DNA of 64,000 nt from Suillus spraguei. Its lineage: Eukaryota > Basidiomycota > Agaricomycetes > Boletales > Suillaceae. The notes under the pieces were generated by a model. The model was not told the DNA's origin. It did no database searches and saw only the letters and a program-made list of their open reading frames with translations. The position numbers and the translations under genes were made by a program. Positions 1 to 9,839 of the stretch are shown one piece after another; positions within the stretch are counted from its first letter, which is position 1, and each line of letters begins with the position of its first letter. Location: positions 1-64,000 of the forward strand of contig JABCPU010000189.1 of assembly GCA_016800925.1 (NCBI GenBank), read 5' to 3'.

Positions 1-977
1 GTCCAGGAAATCAGGCAGCTCACTAATGCAGTCGTTGAAACCATCCAGCAATCAGTCGCTGAAACCAGAACAGCCAGAAACTTAGTAGAAGAAGCCATCA
101 CTGATTTGCAACAAACACAAGCCGACCTCGCTGCTCCCCGAACCCCATCTCCCATCGAACAATCGACTTCATCGTCTTCCATCGTAATCTCTCATGACCA
201 TCCTGCATGGTTTACGAGCCCTGTACAGAGGAACAGTGTGAAGCTGCAAAAAGGTTAGGAATTCCCGTAGCCGAATTAATAGCGCTAGGTCCTCGTCTTC
301 GCGACCTTCACATTCATCCTCCCATGTCTATCCCGCCATCATTTGGTCCAATGGATCCCATCTCGCCAGTCTTAGTAAAAGACTTCGGCATCACCTCCCC
401 TTCCTCCTCTACTGAACTTCTTGCGGTTGCTGAACGAGGGACTACTCCCGACCTCCCACCTCCGCGTACATGCTGACTAGTAAACAACAAGCACAGCTTC
501 GACGCGATAATAACCTTGCCTTAAAACGCATGACACAAAAGAAAGGGAAGAAGCGTGCCAGATCCACTAGTCCTCCACCCATTATCTCACCATCACCATT
601 ATGTATGTCCATCTCTAACACCGACAAAAAACATGAAATGCCGAATCTGCGGCATCACCGGACATAGGCAAAATAATTGTCCTGACTACCAGTGCCAAAT
701 TTGCCTGCGACACGCTCCTACCCATCTATCCATTTATTGCCCTCAGCGTCGTGGGGAACCTCCATTTATGCTCACCTGGAAGGATGATGGATTCTATGAT
801 GCACTGCGTAGGTGGGAACAGTATCTTATTAACCGTCGACAACGAAAAGAAGGTCGACGGGCAAGAACTGTAGCAGAGGAGGAAGCGGCTTATATGCTAG
901 GAGGATCTGCCGCTGATGAAGATGTCGCCAACTATGATGACTATGACCCCGTCTATGATGACAATAGAGATGTTTGA
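1..977 (+). pseudogene. Gag-like region of Ty3-type element A (3' part, frame-broken)
   Basis: The region encodes a structural Gag-type protein of an LTR retrotransposon. It is open from base 1 in one frame, giving a helical, probably coiled-coil stretch. It then continues in two other frames (207-476 and 470-667), so at least two frameshifts are present. A CCHC zinc knuckle (CRICGITGHRQNNC, 639-680; Cx2Cx4Hx4C) is followed by a second Cys/His cluster and then by an acidic tail ending at the TGA at 975-977. The coding region stops only 33 bp before the 3' LTR. In autonomous Ty3 elements that position is held by integrase, so this copy is either non-autonomous or internally deleted. The 5' part lies outside the window. 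The zinc knuckle is certain; assignment to Gag is inference from it and from the LTR context. Confidence 0.7.
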
Positions 978-1000
978 AAGTCAGTGACTTTCACCGTAAT

Positions 1001-1010
1001 ATGGGGGTAA
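1001..1010 (+). other. Polypurine-tract-like site of element A
   Basis: A short purine-rich run with five Gs lies directly before the TGTTACAG start of the LTR at 1011. This is the expected place for the plus-strand primer of reverse transcription, and it supports a plus-strand orientation for element A. Confidence 0.55.
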
Positions 1011-1486
1011 TGTTACAGTTGTACGTACCCCTATTCATTTTCCCCTTTGTTTCCTTTCTTGTATGATGTGTCACATGACTCTGACTCATATGCTCAACGC
1101 ATCTGTGCAACACATGCTTTCCTGATTAGGATACGCAGTTACGATCTCACGGTTACTTGGTCTGTGCGCACATATTGGTCTATTTAAGCACAGTGTACTT
1201 GTAGTAGATTCTTTACTTTAATCTTACTGGGTTTTACCTGGAATCTCCTTCGCTTAGGTCTCCAACCTAAGTCGTCTTGAATTGTCTCTAAGTCTAAGCA
1301 CTCCTTAGCCTTAGTCTCTATTCTCGCAGAACCTCTTGGACTTGTCCTTGAGGCCAGACCCTTGATCGTACTCGGAACGCGTTCCTTGTACTTTCACCTT
1401 GTCCTCTTCTGGACATTGTAAGAACTTCCCAGCAGACCGTCTGTGTCTTTTCACTGTCGCTGGTGATGCCACCCCAGTTCGTAACA
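1011..1486 (+). mobile_element. 3' LTR of Ty3-type element A (476 bp)
   Basis: It begins TGTTACAG and ends CGTAACA. A TATA-like TATTTAAG lies at 1181-1188. ACTTTAATCTT at 1215-1225, about 30 bp downstream, is the predicted start of the transcript. Apart from scattered differences, the sequence matches the reverse complement of the LTR at 7166-7638, so A and B are one family in opposite orientation. The following bases ACGAA (1487-1491) should be one copy of the target duplication; the other lies left of the window. Confidence 0.88.
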
Positions 1487-1963
1487 ACGAATGCTGGTTC
1501 CTTTGTGAGAAAGAATTTCTTCTACTTCATATTCTTCTTCTTCTTCGATGATGTCAGGTGGTGGTTCGGGGAAGTTCGGGCCATGTACGTCTGTTTCGCT
1601 ATAGGACAATAAGACCGAAGCATGGAACGTGGGGTGGATCTTCCATTGCTGAGGAAGTTTGAGTGTAAATGTGATTGGCGACAGAACTGCAATAATAGGG
1701 AACGGTCCATATCGTTTTGGTGCGAGCTTCCGTGAGGGGAGTTTTAGTCTAAGATTAGCTGCTGACAGCCAGACCTTGTCTCCGATCTTCCATGGAGTGT
1801 ACTTCTTTCCTCGGGATCGTTCGGCCATTGTTTGCATCGCAATATTGTGACAGGCGATTGCTTCTTCTCTTATCTTTTGCAGAGATTGTACTCGATCTTC
1901 TGCTGCGGGGACAGATGAGTTGGGGATCAGATGAGGGATGGCGCGTGGTTCGTATCCCATCAT
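1487..1963 (-). pseudogene. Ty3 integrase C-terminus (GPY/F module) and truncated chromodomain
   Basis: The minus-strand reading gives the KIGDKVWLSAANL and KRYGPFPII motifs of the GPY/F module, then HPTFHASVL. The opening of a chromodomain follows (YEVEEILSHKGTS). It breaks off exactly where the LTR of element A starts (1486/1487). The chromodomain would target integration to marked heterochromatin (established for chromoviruses). The aromatic-cage strand with the VKWKGY-type motif is missing because of the insertion. Confidence 0.85.
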
Positions 1964-2943
1964 TAGGTAAAAGGGTGATGCATTCCTTGCATCGTGTTTT
2001 CGGTGGTTGTGGACAAATTCGGCGATTGGTAGGTGTTCTATCCAATCTTAAGGGTTATTGCAACAATAGATGCGCAGGTATGTTTCTAGCTCTTGATTGA
2101 GTCGCTCTGTTTGACCATTGGTCTGAGGATGATATGCTGTGGATGGGGCGATGACGTAGTCAAGAAGTTGGGCAAGTTCTTTTGAGAAACGAGAGAGGAA
2201 CTGTGGACCACGATCTGAGATGACTTTGTCGTGGAGTCCAAATCGGCGATAGACATTTTTCAGGAATAACTTGGCAACACCTTCTGAGGTGATGGTTTTC
2301 AAACAAGGGATAATAATTACCCCCTTCATAAGGCCATGGTCTACCATGACCATGATACTGTCAAAGCCCCCAGAGATGGGAAGGTCAGTGATAAGATCGA
2401 CGGAAACCTGAGAAAAAAGTTGAGTTGCAGATGAGGGGATCGGAGTAAGCGGAGGTTGAACAGGATGTTTTTCATTTGCTGACAAAGGGCGCAACCCTCT
2501 ACGTATTTCTGAATATAAGAGCCCATAGCGGGCCACCAGGCTTCTCGTTTCACGAGTTCTTCAGTTTTGAATCTACCGGGATGTCCCACAGTAGCATGAT
2601 CATGATACCTTTTCAAAATATTGGGACGATGTGCCGGTGGAATGTAGGCACAATTTAAAATAGAGGATGTTCTCCTCAATCTTCCAGTCAGAGAGGGCCG
2701 ACGTCATGGGTGGAAGGCACACGCCATCAAGGGCATCGGATGCTGTCTTAAAGACAGGGTCGTCGACGGGGTCAGAGGATGACAAAACATCCTTCAGGTC
2801 AGTGTCAATAAGACAAATGAATAGAGCATCAGGGAGGAGAGTCTGGTCCTCATTATCATCTTTGCCGGAGTCGTAGTCGGGCCGGCGAGATAGTGCATCA
2901 GGTACTGCCAATTTGGTACCTGCAATGTGATGCAGTTCGATGT
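1964..2943 (-). pseudogene. Ty3 integrase zinc finger and DDE core, with RNase H tail
   Basis: Read 2943 to 2048, the translation starts with the RNase H/linker sequence HHIAGTKLAVPDALSRRPDY. Next comes an HHCC integrase zinc finger (H..H in HDHATVGH, then CALCQQ), and then the catalytic core with [17 protein letters not shown] and the [10 protein letters not shown] region. The segments fall in different frames, so the gene is frameshifted. It flows into the GPY/F segment below 1963. Confidence 0.85.
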
Positions 2944-3713
2944 TGTCATATACCATACTTCTAATCTCAGATCCGATCATATCCGTCCAGATCCGATCGT
3001 TTCCATATCCGTCCAGTCCACAGATCCTGTCCGGACCACCCTTCCGAATGTACTCACTTCTCGCACCTTAACTCCCTGGTGAACATCTGCGTCTATCTCC
3101 TTTCGTCATTTCTCCTACTACCGGTACTCCGGCTGTTTATATTTCCGTCCTGTGTTACTGATCCGTTTCCTGTGTTCATTTCCGATTCATGCTTACTGAT
3201 CCGCTGTGCAATAACTAATAGACTTCCGTTACACTTCGTACATAGCCCTCGGTCCCGGACTTGCTAATTATCCGTCTTAGATACTTACTGTATATAAACC
3301 ACTTGTAGATCTCCGTAGAACCTTAGTTCGAATATCATCTTAGATTCTACTCATTCTGCCTCCTCCGGACTTAAGACACTCTCCGCTTTAAGTCACCTTC
3401 CGAGACTTAGGATTGACTCCTATAGTCTATACCTCCGACTCTATCTTCGGATAGTCCATCTCCGTTGGTTTCTAGTTTAGGAACTCGTTCCGAAACTAGC
3501 CTTAATCTCTGTCCTCTCCTTACGTTCCGAATTACCTTCGGACGTATTATATCCGACACCTTCGGACACCCGGATCCGTCATGCAACCCCTTCCGGGTCT
3601 TCGGACGAATAACTCCTCCCTGAAATAAGGGGCATTACTCGAGAAAGGGGCACAGTGTATGAACTGAGGCCAAAGCCCTTCGGATCTCTCTACCCTTGAG
3701 TGCAGTCTTAACA
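2944..3713 (+). mobile_element. Solo LTR, family 1, copy 1 (770 bp)
   Basis: It starts TGTCATATACC and ends GTCTTAACA. A 5-bp target duplication GATGT lies at 2939-2943 and 3714-3718. A TATATAAA box is at 3291-3298. It is inserted in the RNase H region of element B, so it is younger than B. It is highly similar to 12405-13172 and more distantly to 59753-60501. The matching internal region is not in the window, consistent with LTR-LTR recombination. Confidence 0.92.
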
Positions 3714-5070
3714 GATGTCATAAATAGACAAAATAAATTGCCAACGTGCTTGGCGACGGGTAAGCTTCTGTGTGCTTCTAAAGTACAGAAGGTTCTTGTG
3801 GTCAGTGAATACCAGGATGGGGTGTGGGTTTCCTTCAAGATAATGACACCATTCATTCAATGCCCGGATTACGGCAAGGAGTTCCCTATCAAAGATCTGG
3901 TAATTGCGTTCTGCTGGGTTCAAGACTGTGAGAGGTAGGCACATGGGTGATAAACACCATTCTCATCAGTCTGTAAGAGAACTCCGCCGGTTGCTATGAG
4001 CGAAGCATTGGTAGCAATAGCAATTGTCGAGAAGGATCAGGGTTATGAGTACCGGTTGGGATGTGAAGCATCGTTTCAGTTCTTTGAAGGTGTCCATACA
4101 TTCGGTTGACCAATCAAAGGCCTTATCTTCTTTGTTAATTCGATAAGGGGTCGGGCGATGTCAGAGTAGTGGGAAATAACGTGCGGTAGAAGTTGCAAAA
4201 ACCGAGGAATGACCGAACATCTTTTACAGATTTCGGAATTGGCCATTCGGCGATTCCCTTGGTCTTGGTGGTATCCATAGCAACTTGTCCGGGCAATTAT
4301 CATTCCGAGGTATTCCACTTCTTCTGCATCGAAGGTGCATTTCTCTGGTTTCAGGAACAGATGTTCCTTTCGTATTTTCATCAAAACCCGTCTGGTTCGT
4401 TCGCAGTGTTCTGCCATGTTGTAGAGAAAATCAGGATATCATCCATGTAGATAACCATCCATCCTTCATTGATTTCCTGTTGGAAGGTACGATTCATGTA
4501 TGCTTGGAAGTTGCTGGGGAATTGCAGAGGCCAAAGAACATGATGTTTGGTTCGAAAAGGTTGAATTCCGTAGTAATGCTGCTTTCCAGCATCATTGGGA
4601 TGGATGCGAATGTTGTTATAACCGGACCAAATATCCATTTTCGTAAAGAACTGTGCGTTGTGTAGGCGTGCACAAGGGAAATAGGGAGTGGGAGCGGATA
4701 AGTGTTCTTGACTGTCCAATCATTGATGTAGCGATAATCTTGACAGGATGCAATTCTCCACTCTTCTTTCCCACAAAGAAGAAGCCACTGGCTTGGGGTG
4801 ACTTCGATTCTGAGATGAAACCTTTCGCAAGTTTTCATCGATAAACGTTTTACAGCAGCGCGTTCTTTTTCCGATAGCGGGTAAACCTTAGATGTGCAGG
4901 GAATAAAACTGGGTTTAGTATCGATCCGATGATCAATACCAGGGCGTTTGGGAGGTAGTTTGTTTAATCTGTCTTTGCAAAGACATCTGCAAAGTCATGC
5001 AAATAGTCCGGGACCAATTCTTTGAAAGATTTCTTTTTCTTCTCTCTTTTCGTCTGTCGCGAATTCCTGA
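3714..5070 (-). pseudogene. Ty3 reverse transcriptase and RNase H
   Basis: On the minus strand the RT shows EWRIASCQDYRYIN, FTKMDIWSGYNNIRI and the catalytic YMDDILIF (about 4449-4438). The RNase H region follows ([18 protein letters not shown], then [11 protein letters not shown], about 3920-3760). The pieces lie in at least three frames, so there are several indels. Together they reconstruct the standard Ty3 RT/RNase H order without large gaps until the solo LTR. Confidence 0.88.
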
Positions 5071-5910
5071 GCTTTATTACTGTATTTTGGGGAGGAAGGG
5101 AGATTGTGGAGTAGTTGGGGAGTTGTTCAGTCGCGAAGTTCCATCACATGTAAGGGGTGTATCCATGGATACTTCTTCAATGATTCTCATACTAACTCCA
5201 TCGGTATCATATTCCACAAGGAATTCTCCATCTCCAAGCTCGTAAGAGGAAATTTCACGGACTTCTGGTGCATGCCAGACATCTTGCATAGTGTTGAATT
5301 GATCATCATCCTCTGTTGGAATCAACGAGGGCACAGGTTTTTCTTCATCTGGGATTTCTTCAATTGAAGTTGAAGGAGTATGTTGAAGAGTTTTCGGAGG
5401 GACATAGAACTTGGATAATTTTGGTACGTTTGTATCTCGTCCAGGGATTTCTTCTTCTGCTTTTCTTTTCCCATACTTCTGTTCTTCTATTGGCCGTTGC
5501 TCAATAGGTTCTGTCCGGTCCGATATTCAGGCTCAGATTCATTCTTGCATTTTTCTGCGCGGGGAATCGGTGATACTGCTCATGGCAGTTGTACACGGGG
5601 AGTAGGGTCATAGTACTTGGCATTCGTACTTCTGGTTCAGGATCTTTAGGAATGGAGGGATCGTGAGAGATCTCGGAAGTGCGAGTGTTGCCATTTCTAG
5701 GATGGCAATGGAAGGTTGAGGGCAACCCATTCTTCTTCCGATCGTATCATCAATTTCAATTTCGTCCGATTTTGTTGTTCGAGGGAGGACTAATGTTTCA
5801 GCGGCCCAATCTATACTTGGGTTCATTGTGCGTAACCATGGAATCCCAGAAGGATTTGATCTCTTCTTCCTAGTTTAGTGATATTGAATTTTCCATACAT
5901 GGTTCGTTCA

Positions 5911-6132
5911 TCAATTTTGACCACTAGGAGACAGTAGTGTGTGATTGGTCCTCCTTTGATAAGAGTTCCATCTGCCGTAGTAACTCGAAACGGTGTTTGA
6001 GTTTTCGTCTGTGATTTGATGGAGTTTCACAAACTCCTCGGAAATAAATGTTCCTGCTGCACCCGAATCAATAACAGTGGTGGTGTCGATGGATTTCAAG
6101 CAGTACGCGAGTGAAGGGTGATAGGGACACAA
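5911..6132 (-). pseudogene. Retropepsin-like aspartic protease of element B
   Basis: The minus-strand translation contains TTTVIDSGAAGTFIS, the DSGA active-site motif of retroviral-type aspartic proteases. It is followed by EEFVKLHQI, typical of Ty3 proteases. It lies between the Gag zinc knuckle and RT, as expected. The acidic, low-complexity sequence at 5070-5900 is the protease/RT linker and carries no recognisable motif. Confidence 0.8.
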
Positions 6133-6289
6133 AGTTCTTTTCTTTCACCTACAGTGCATACAAGTCTTAGTAATACATTGGGAGAAACATATGTCGAATC
6201 TTTGTTTCTCCAATTCAAAAATCCTCAACAATCTGCCTCACAGTTTCTTCGCCTTCTTCTTCTTCTTTGACTTCGGTTGTCGGAGCGGG

Positions 6290-6990
6290 GTTTTCTTCTT
6301 CTTCTCAGGACAGTTATGAATACGGTGTCCTGTTTTCTTGCATCCGAAGCATTGTCCCTTCTTCATGCATTCGGATCTTCCATATCGGAGATTCATCTAC
6401 GACCATTGCATTGGGTCACGATTAGGTATGTATGTGCATTTCCATAGTTCTTCTTCTTCTGTTGTGGAGCATGACGTGTTCGTATGCTTGAAGACGATGG
6501 TGGGAGTTGTCAATGGAAATGCATTGCAATACAACCTCGCAGAATACTTCTGAGACATCTCCTGGTGCGAAAAGCTTGGTAAGGATACCCAATTCAGGCC
6601 ATCTTGGAAGAATTGGATCTTCATTGCATCGTCGTGATACGGGCCTTGGCTGCAAGTGCCTCAAAGTCAGCAATGTAGGTATGGAGATCTCGCTTCCTTG
6701 TTTGAGGTCCCTGAGTTTCGTGAGTGTGGTTCCCTTGGTATCCACTGGTTCGAAGGCTTCTTTGAAGCTTTTCATAAAATCCTGCATGTCCATAACCAAC
6801 TTTTTGTCCAGAGGTGTCGGTTGACTGAGCATGGTCAAGAATTGCTCTTTCCAGATTTGGCATTTTTCTCAGTCATGAAGGATGTTATGAAAATGATCTT
6901 CTGCTTGTCGGTGGTGTAAAGCTTTTTGTTGATGTCGAAGCATAGATTGCATGATTGGATAAATTCGCAAGAGTTGTCACGATCTCCATC
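6290..6990 (-). pseudogene. Gag of element B with CCHC zinc knuckle
   Basis: Read on the minus strand, the capsid-like part (SFKEAFEPVDTKG, LTKLRDLKQG, YIADFEALAAKARI) is spread over two frames. It ends in a Cx2Cx4Hx4C knuckle (CFGCKKTGHRIHNC, 6351-6310), which binds element RNA in this family. A poly-acidic/basic linker follows. At least one frameshift (about 6690) destroys the frame. Confidence 0.82.
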
Positions 6991-7153
6991 AAAACCTTGG
7001 GAGACCGATTTTGTATTCAAATTCTTTGGTGGTCATCATAGGGCGATTTGTCTGGTGAGTTATACTTTCTCGGTGCCTACACGCGCTGTCTTGCTGTCCG
7101 TTAGGGCTTATCAGGGTTCAGGGTCGAAGACTGGGTAGTCGACGATCAAGTGG

Positions 7154-7164
7154 ACTTTAATCTT
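7154..7164 (-). promoter_or_regulatory. Primer-binding site for self-priming
   Basis: One base after the 5' LTR (minus strand) lies AAGATTAAAGT. It is the exact complement of ACTTTAATCTT inside the LTR (minus strand 7433-7423), about 35 bp after the TATTTAAG box (7468-7461), at the predicted RNA 5' end. No tRNA-type TGG follows the LTR. This is the arrangement known for Tf1/sushi-type elements, whose RNA 5' end folds back and primes reverse transcription. Confidence 0.75.
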
Positions 7165-7165
7165 T

Positions 7166-7638
7166 TGTTACGACTGGGGTGGCATCACCAGCGACAGTGA
7201 AAAGACACTGACGTCTGCTGGGAAGTTCTACAATGTCCAGAAGAGGACAAGGTGAAAGTACAAGGAATGTGTTCTGAGTACGATCAAGGGTTCAACCTCA
7301 AAGACAGTCTAAGAGGTTCTACAAGAATAGAGACTAAGACTAAGGAGTGCTTAGACTTAGAGACGATTCAAGACGACTTAGGTTGGAGACCTAAGCGAAG
7401 GATGTTCCAGGTAAAACCCAGTAAGATTAAAGTGAAGTATTACAAGCGTAGTACAACGTGCTTAAATAGACCAATATGTGCGCACAGACCAAGAGAGACG
7501 TGAGAATGTAAACGTGTATCCAAACAAGGAAGGCAACTATAGTACAGATGCATTGAGCATATGAATGAGAGTCATGTGACACGATATATAAGTAAAGGAA
7601 ACAAAGAGAAATGAATAGGGGCACATACGACTGTAACA
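7166..7638 (-). mobile_element. 5' LTR of element B (473 bp)
   Basis: On the minus strand it reads TGTTACAG (7638) to CGTAACA (7166). A TATTTAAG box lies at 7468-7461. It is the same family as 1011-1486. CGGCA (7639-7643) flanks it as one presumed copy of the target duplication. Confidence 0.9.
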
Positions 7639-8128
7639 CGGCAGAAATGAATATGCTACACACCAATGGATCTTAGATGGAAATGGAATGGACAGGAGGA
7701 CATCGGTAGCAAGATTTGGTAAGGGGCAAGGATTCACGGAGTGAAACTGGTACTGGCGAAGCGAAAAGGGGTAATGCTCACTATAGGGGTTTTCTCAGTA
7801 GCTGCTGTAGGCAGTAATGAGAAACTTGTGTAAAACAGCACTTTCATGGTCAGTGTGACTTTGTTCACTACACCGGATTGAGCCTAGTGGCGAACACACC
7901 CGCCAGATAATATTTCCCACTGGTCACTGAATTGTGTAACATTTGACGAATACCCTTACTTGAGCGCTCCAGTTAGAGGCTGTACTTCTGTAATTGACAG
8001 TAGCTCCTAAAACTAATTTGCAGTCGCTCACAAACTGCAGCAAATATCGTGGGCCAAGGATTTAGAGTCGCGGTGATGCGGCAGACAATTTTCTCATCCC
8101 AACTAACCTTGCAGTTATTCTGCCTGCC
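7639..8128. other. Intergenic, nothing recognised
   Basis: This is unique-looking sequence between the LTR of element B and the DUF6698 gene. I see no coding pattern, repeat or RNA gene. Confidence 0.5.
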
Positions 8129-9573
8129 ATGCCTGAGTCCGAGGACCTGCAATCTTGCAGCCAAGGTCGTAAACCAGTTGACACCCTACAACTGGGGCCC
8201 AGGAAACGGCCGTGAGTTGATATATATTCGGGAAGTAATCCACCTACTGACGCCCATTACAATAGTAGTGCAATGGATCTGTTGGTTCATTATGGTCGTC
8301 ATTTTGGGCAAATGTCCATGCTCTTTGCAACTTCCAAGCCCTTCTGACAAATGGGATTCTACAGATGGGAGAATTAGCCAACACTCCAGAAGAAAATTTT
8401 ACAGCTGAGTGAGTATCTTACTTTCCTGCAGAGTTATTCACAACCCATCTAATTGTGTCTATATTCTAAGGGAATGACGCGAGCATCACATTTTCCAAGA
8501 ACTTCTCAAATCTGTGGCAGGCTTGGAAGAGTGTTTGATGCAAGGTGGAGATGATGAGGTTGATGCCGTTGCGGAGCTGGCAAGTATCCCATTTTTCTGT
8601 GTCTGCAAAGTTATCTGTTTATCTCACATATCGCATCAGCTCACCAAAGGCGCATCTGGAGCAAGAGGTGATGATACAAAAGTCTCAAAGGCAGTGTCCT
8701 CGATTGGATTACCCCAAAGGGACAAAATCTTGTTCCTCCTCTTGCTCGCAAGATCAAAGTCAACCACGGTTTTCACCATGAACAGACAGGCGCACTACTT
8801 TGTCCTGCTGGCCTTGACTGGTCCAACTCCGAGTGTGTGGCATCATTTCCTTGACATCTTTACTAATGGACTGTAGGACAAAAGCTAAACTTAAGAGCAG
8901 CAAGATCATTGTGACTGGAGACCAATGGCTGCTGTTCTTGTACACAGACTACCATTACGATCTCGAGGATCCATGGAATGGCCTCTTTCGAAGCGCCTTG
9001 CTTGTTTGTGTAAGATATATGTTTCACGTTGCTTCCAAATTTCTTTGCTTTTAACTAGACTCTTAAGCATATAGACACGTCTTCACATCCCCCAGTTCTG
9101 TGGACAGAGAGCCAAAGGCAACCCGCTCAGGTAACCCTCAAATCCATGGAATGACTCGAGTCACTCTACCCTCCATCGCATATATTGCAATGCAGGTTTG
9201 TCTGCACTTCGGATCTATAGATTTATACTCAATGTTGAATATTCATTCCAGATCAGATTTTCCCTCACCTCATCTCCTGTGTTTTCATGCACAGACACAG
9301 TCACCGACTCGGAAAGGTTCTACAATTCTGTTTTAGATATTTTTGAAGACCCAGATGAGAAACAAGAAGTGAATGACCTTACTGTATGGTGGAACAGGTG
9401 ATTGATGTCTCATTTTATTCTACTGATTCTCACATTTTTCTAGACAAATTTTCCCGTCATACTCGACCGCTCAACGACCGCCAGTGAAGAATAGCGCGCT
9501 AGCGAGAATCCAGGAGAAGCAAGCACGAACAAAGGAAGTTTCAGCAGGTGATGGTGATGGTGGCAGTGTGTAG
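8129..9573 (+). pseudogene. DUF6698-family gene, disrupted
   Basis: This is a multi-exon gene of the Agaricomycete DUF6698 family (function unknown). The proposed start is MPESEDLQSC at 8129, with a GTGAGT intron from about 8208. Family blocks follow in order: HYGRHFGQMS, LLTNGILQMGELANTPEEN, HHIFQELLKSVAGLEE, GARGDDTK, LDWITPKGQ, EQTGALLCPAGLDWS, KIIVTGDQWLLFLY, EDPWNGLFRSALL, EPKATRSGNPQIHGMTRV, DTVTDSERFYNSVLDIF, WWNRQIFPSYS and NSALARIQEKQ. The TAG is at 9571-9573. Several short GT-AG introns separate them. One base is missing near 8340 (KP then LLTNG). A TGA at 8475-8477 replaces the CGA expected before HHIF. The family match is from memory of these blocks. The gene is almost complete and only lightly damaged, so decay is recent or includes assembly errors. 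Confidence 0.75.
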
Positions 9574-9762
9574 CATACTGTCAGCACATCATAGTTCATT
9601 GTACCTCGCTACTAGATAAGTGATGTGACACCACTATGATGCATGCGAGCTGCTTGTGATGCCGAGATTATACCCAACCTCCAGGCTGAAATTGAGTTAT
9701 AGTATATGCTTCATCTTTGTATTTTTTGCCAATGGTAGCAATCAAGGTATTCACATTGTGAT

Positions 9763-9797
9763 GAGGGTTAGGTTAGTTAGTTAGTTAGTTAGGTTAA
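9763..9797 (+). repeat. (TTAG)n simple repeat
   Basis: A short run of TTAG/GTTA units lies between two near-identical phrases (ATCAAGGTATTCAC at about 9740 and 9797). It is not a telomere array (TTAGGG). Confidence 0.7.
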
Positions 9798-9839
9798 TCA
9801 AGGTATTCACGTTGTAATGATAGCATATTTGTCAACAAT

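Larger units (their letters stand above)
1487..7638 (-). mobile_element. Ty3/Gypsy-type retrotransposon B, degraded, interrupted twice
   Basis: On the minus strand the order is 5' LTR (7638-7166), Gag with zinc knuckle, aspartic protease, reverse transcriptase, RNase H, integrase and the start of a chromodomain. This is the Ty3 (Metaviridae) order, chromovirus type. Element A is inserted head-on in the chromodomain at 1487, and a solo LTR of a different family lies at 2944-3713. Many frame changes show that pol is dead. The 3' LTR must lie left of the window. Confidence 0.9.

Noticed and set aside
9763..9797. Interstitial telomere repeat
   Set aside because: The unit is TTAG with only one TTAGGG-like start. 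It is a simple repeat of 35 bp.
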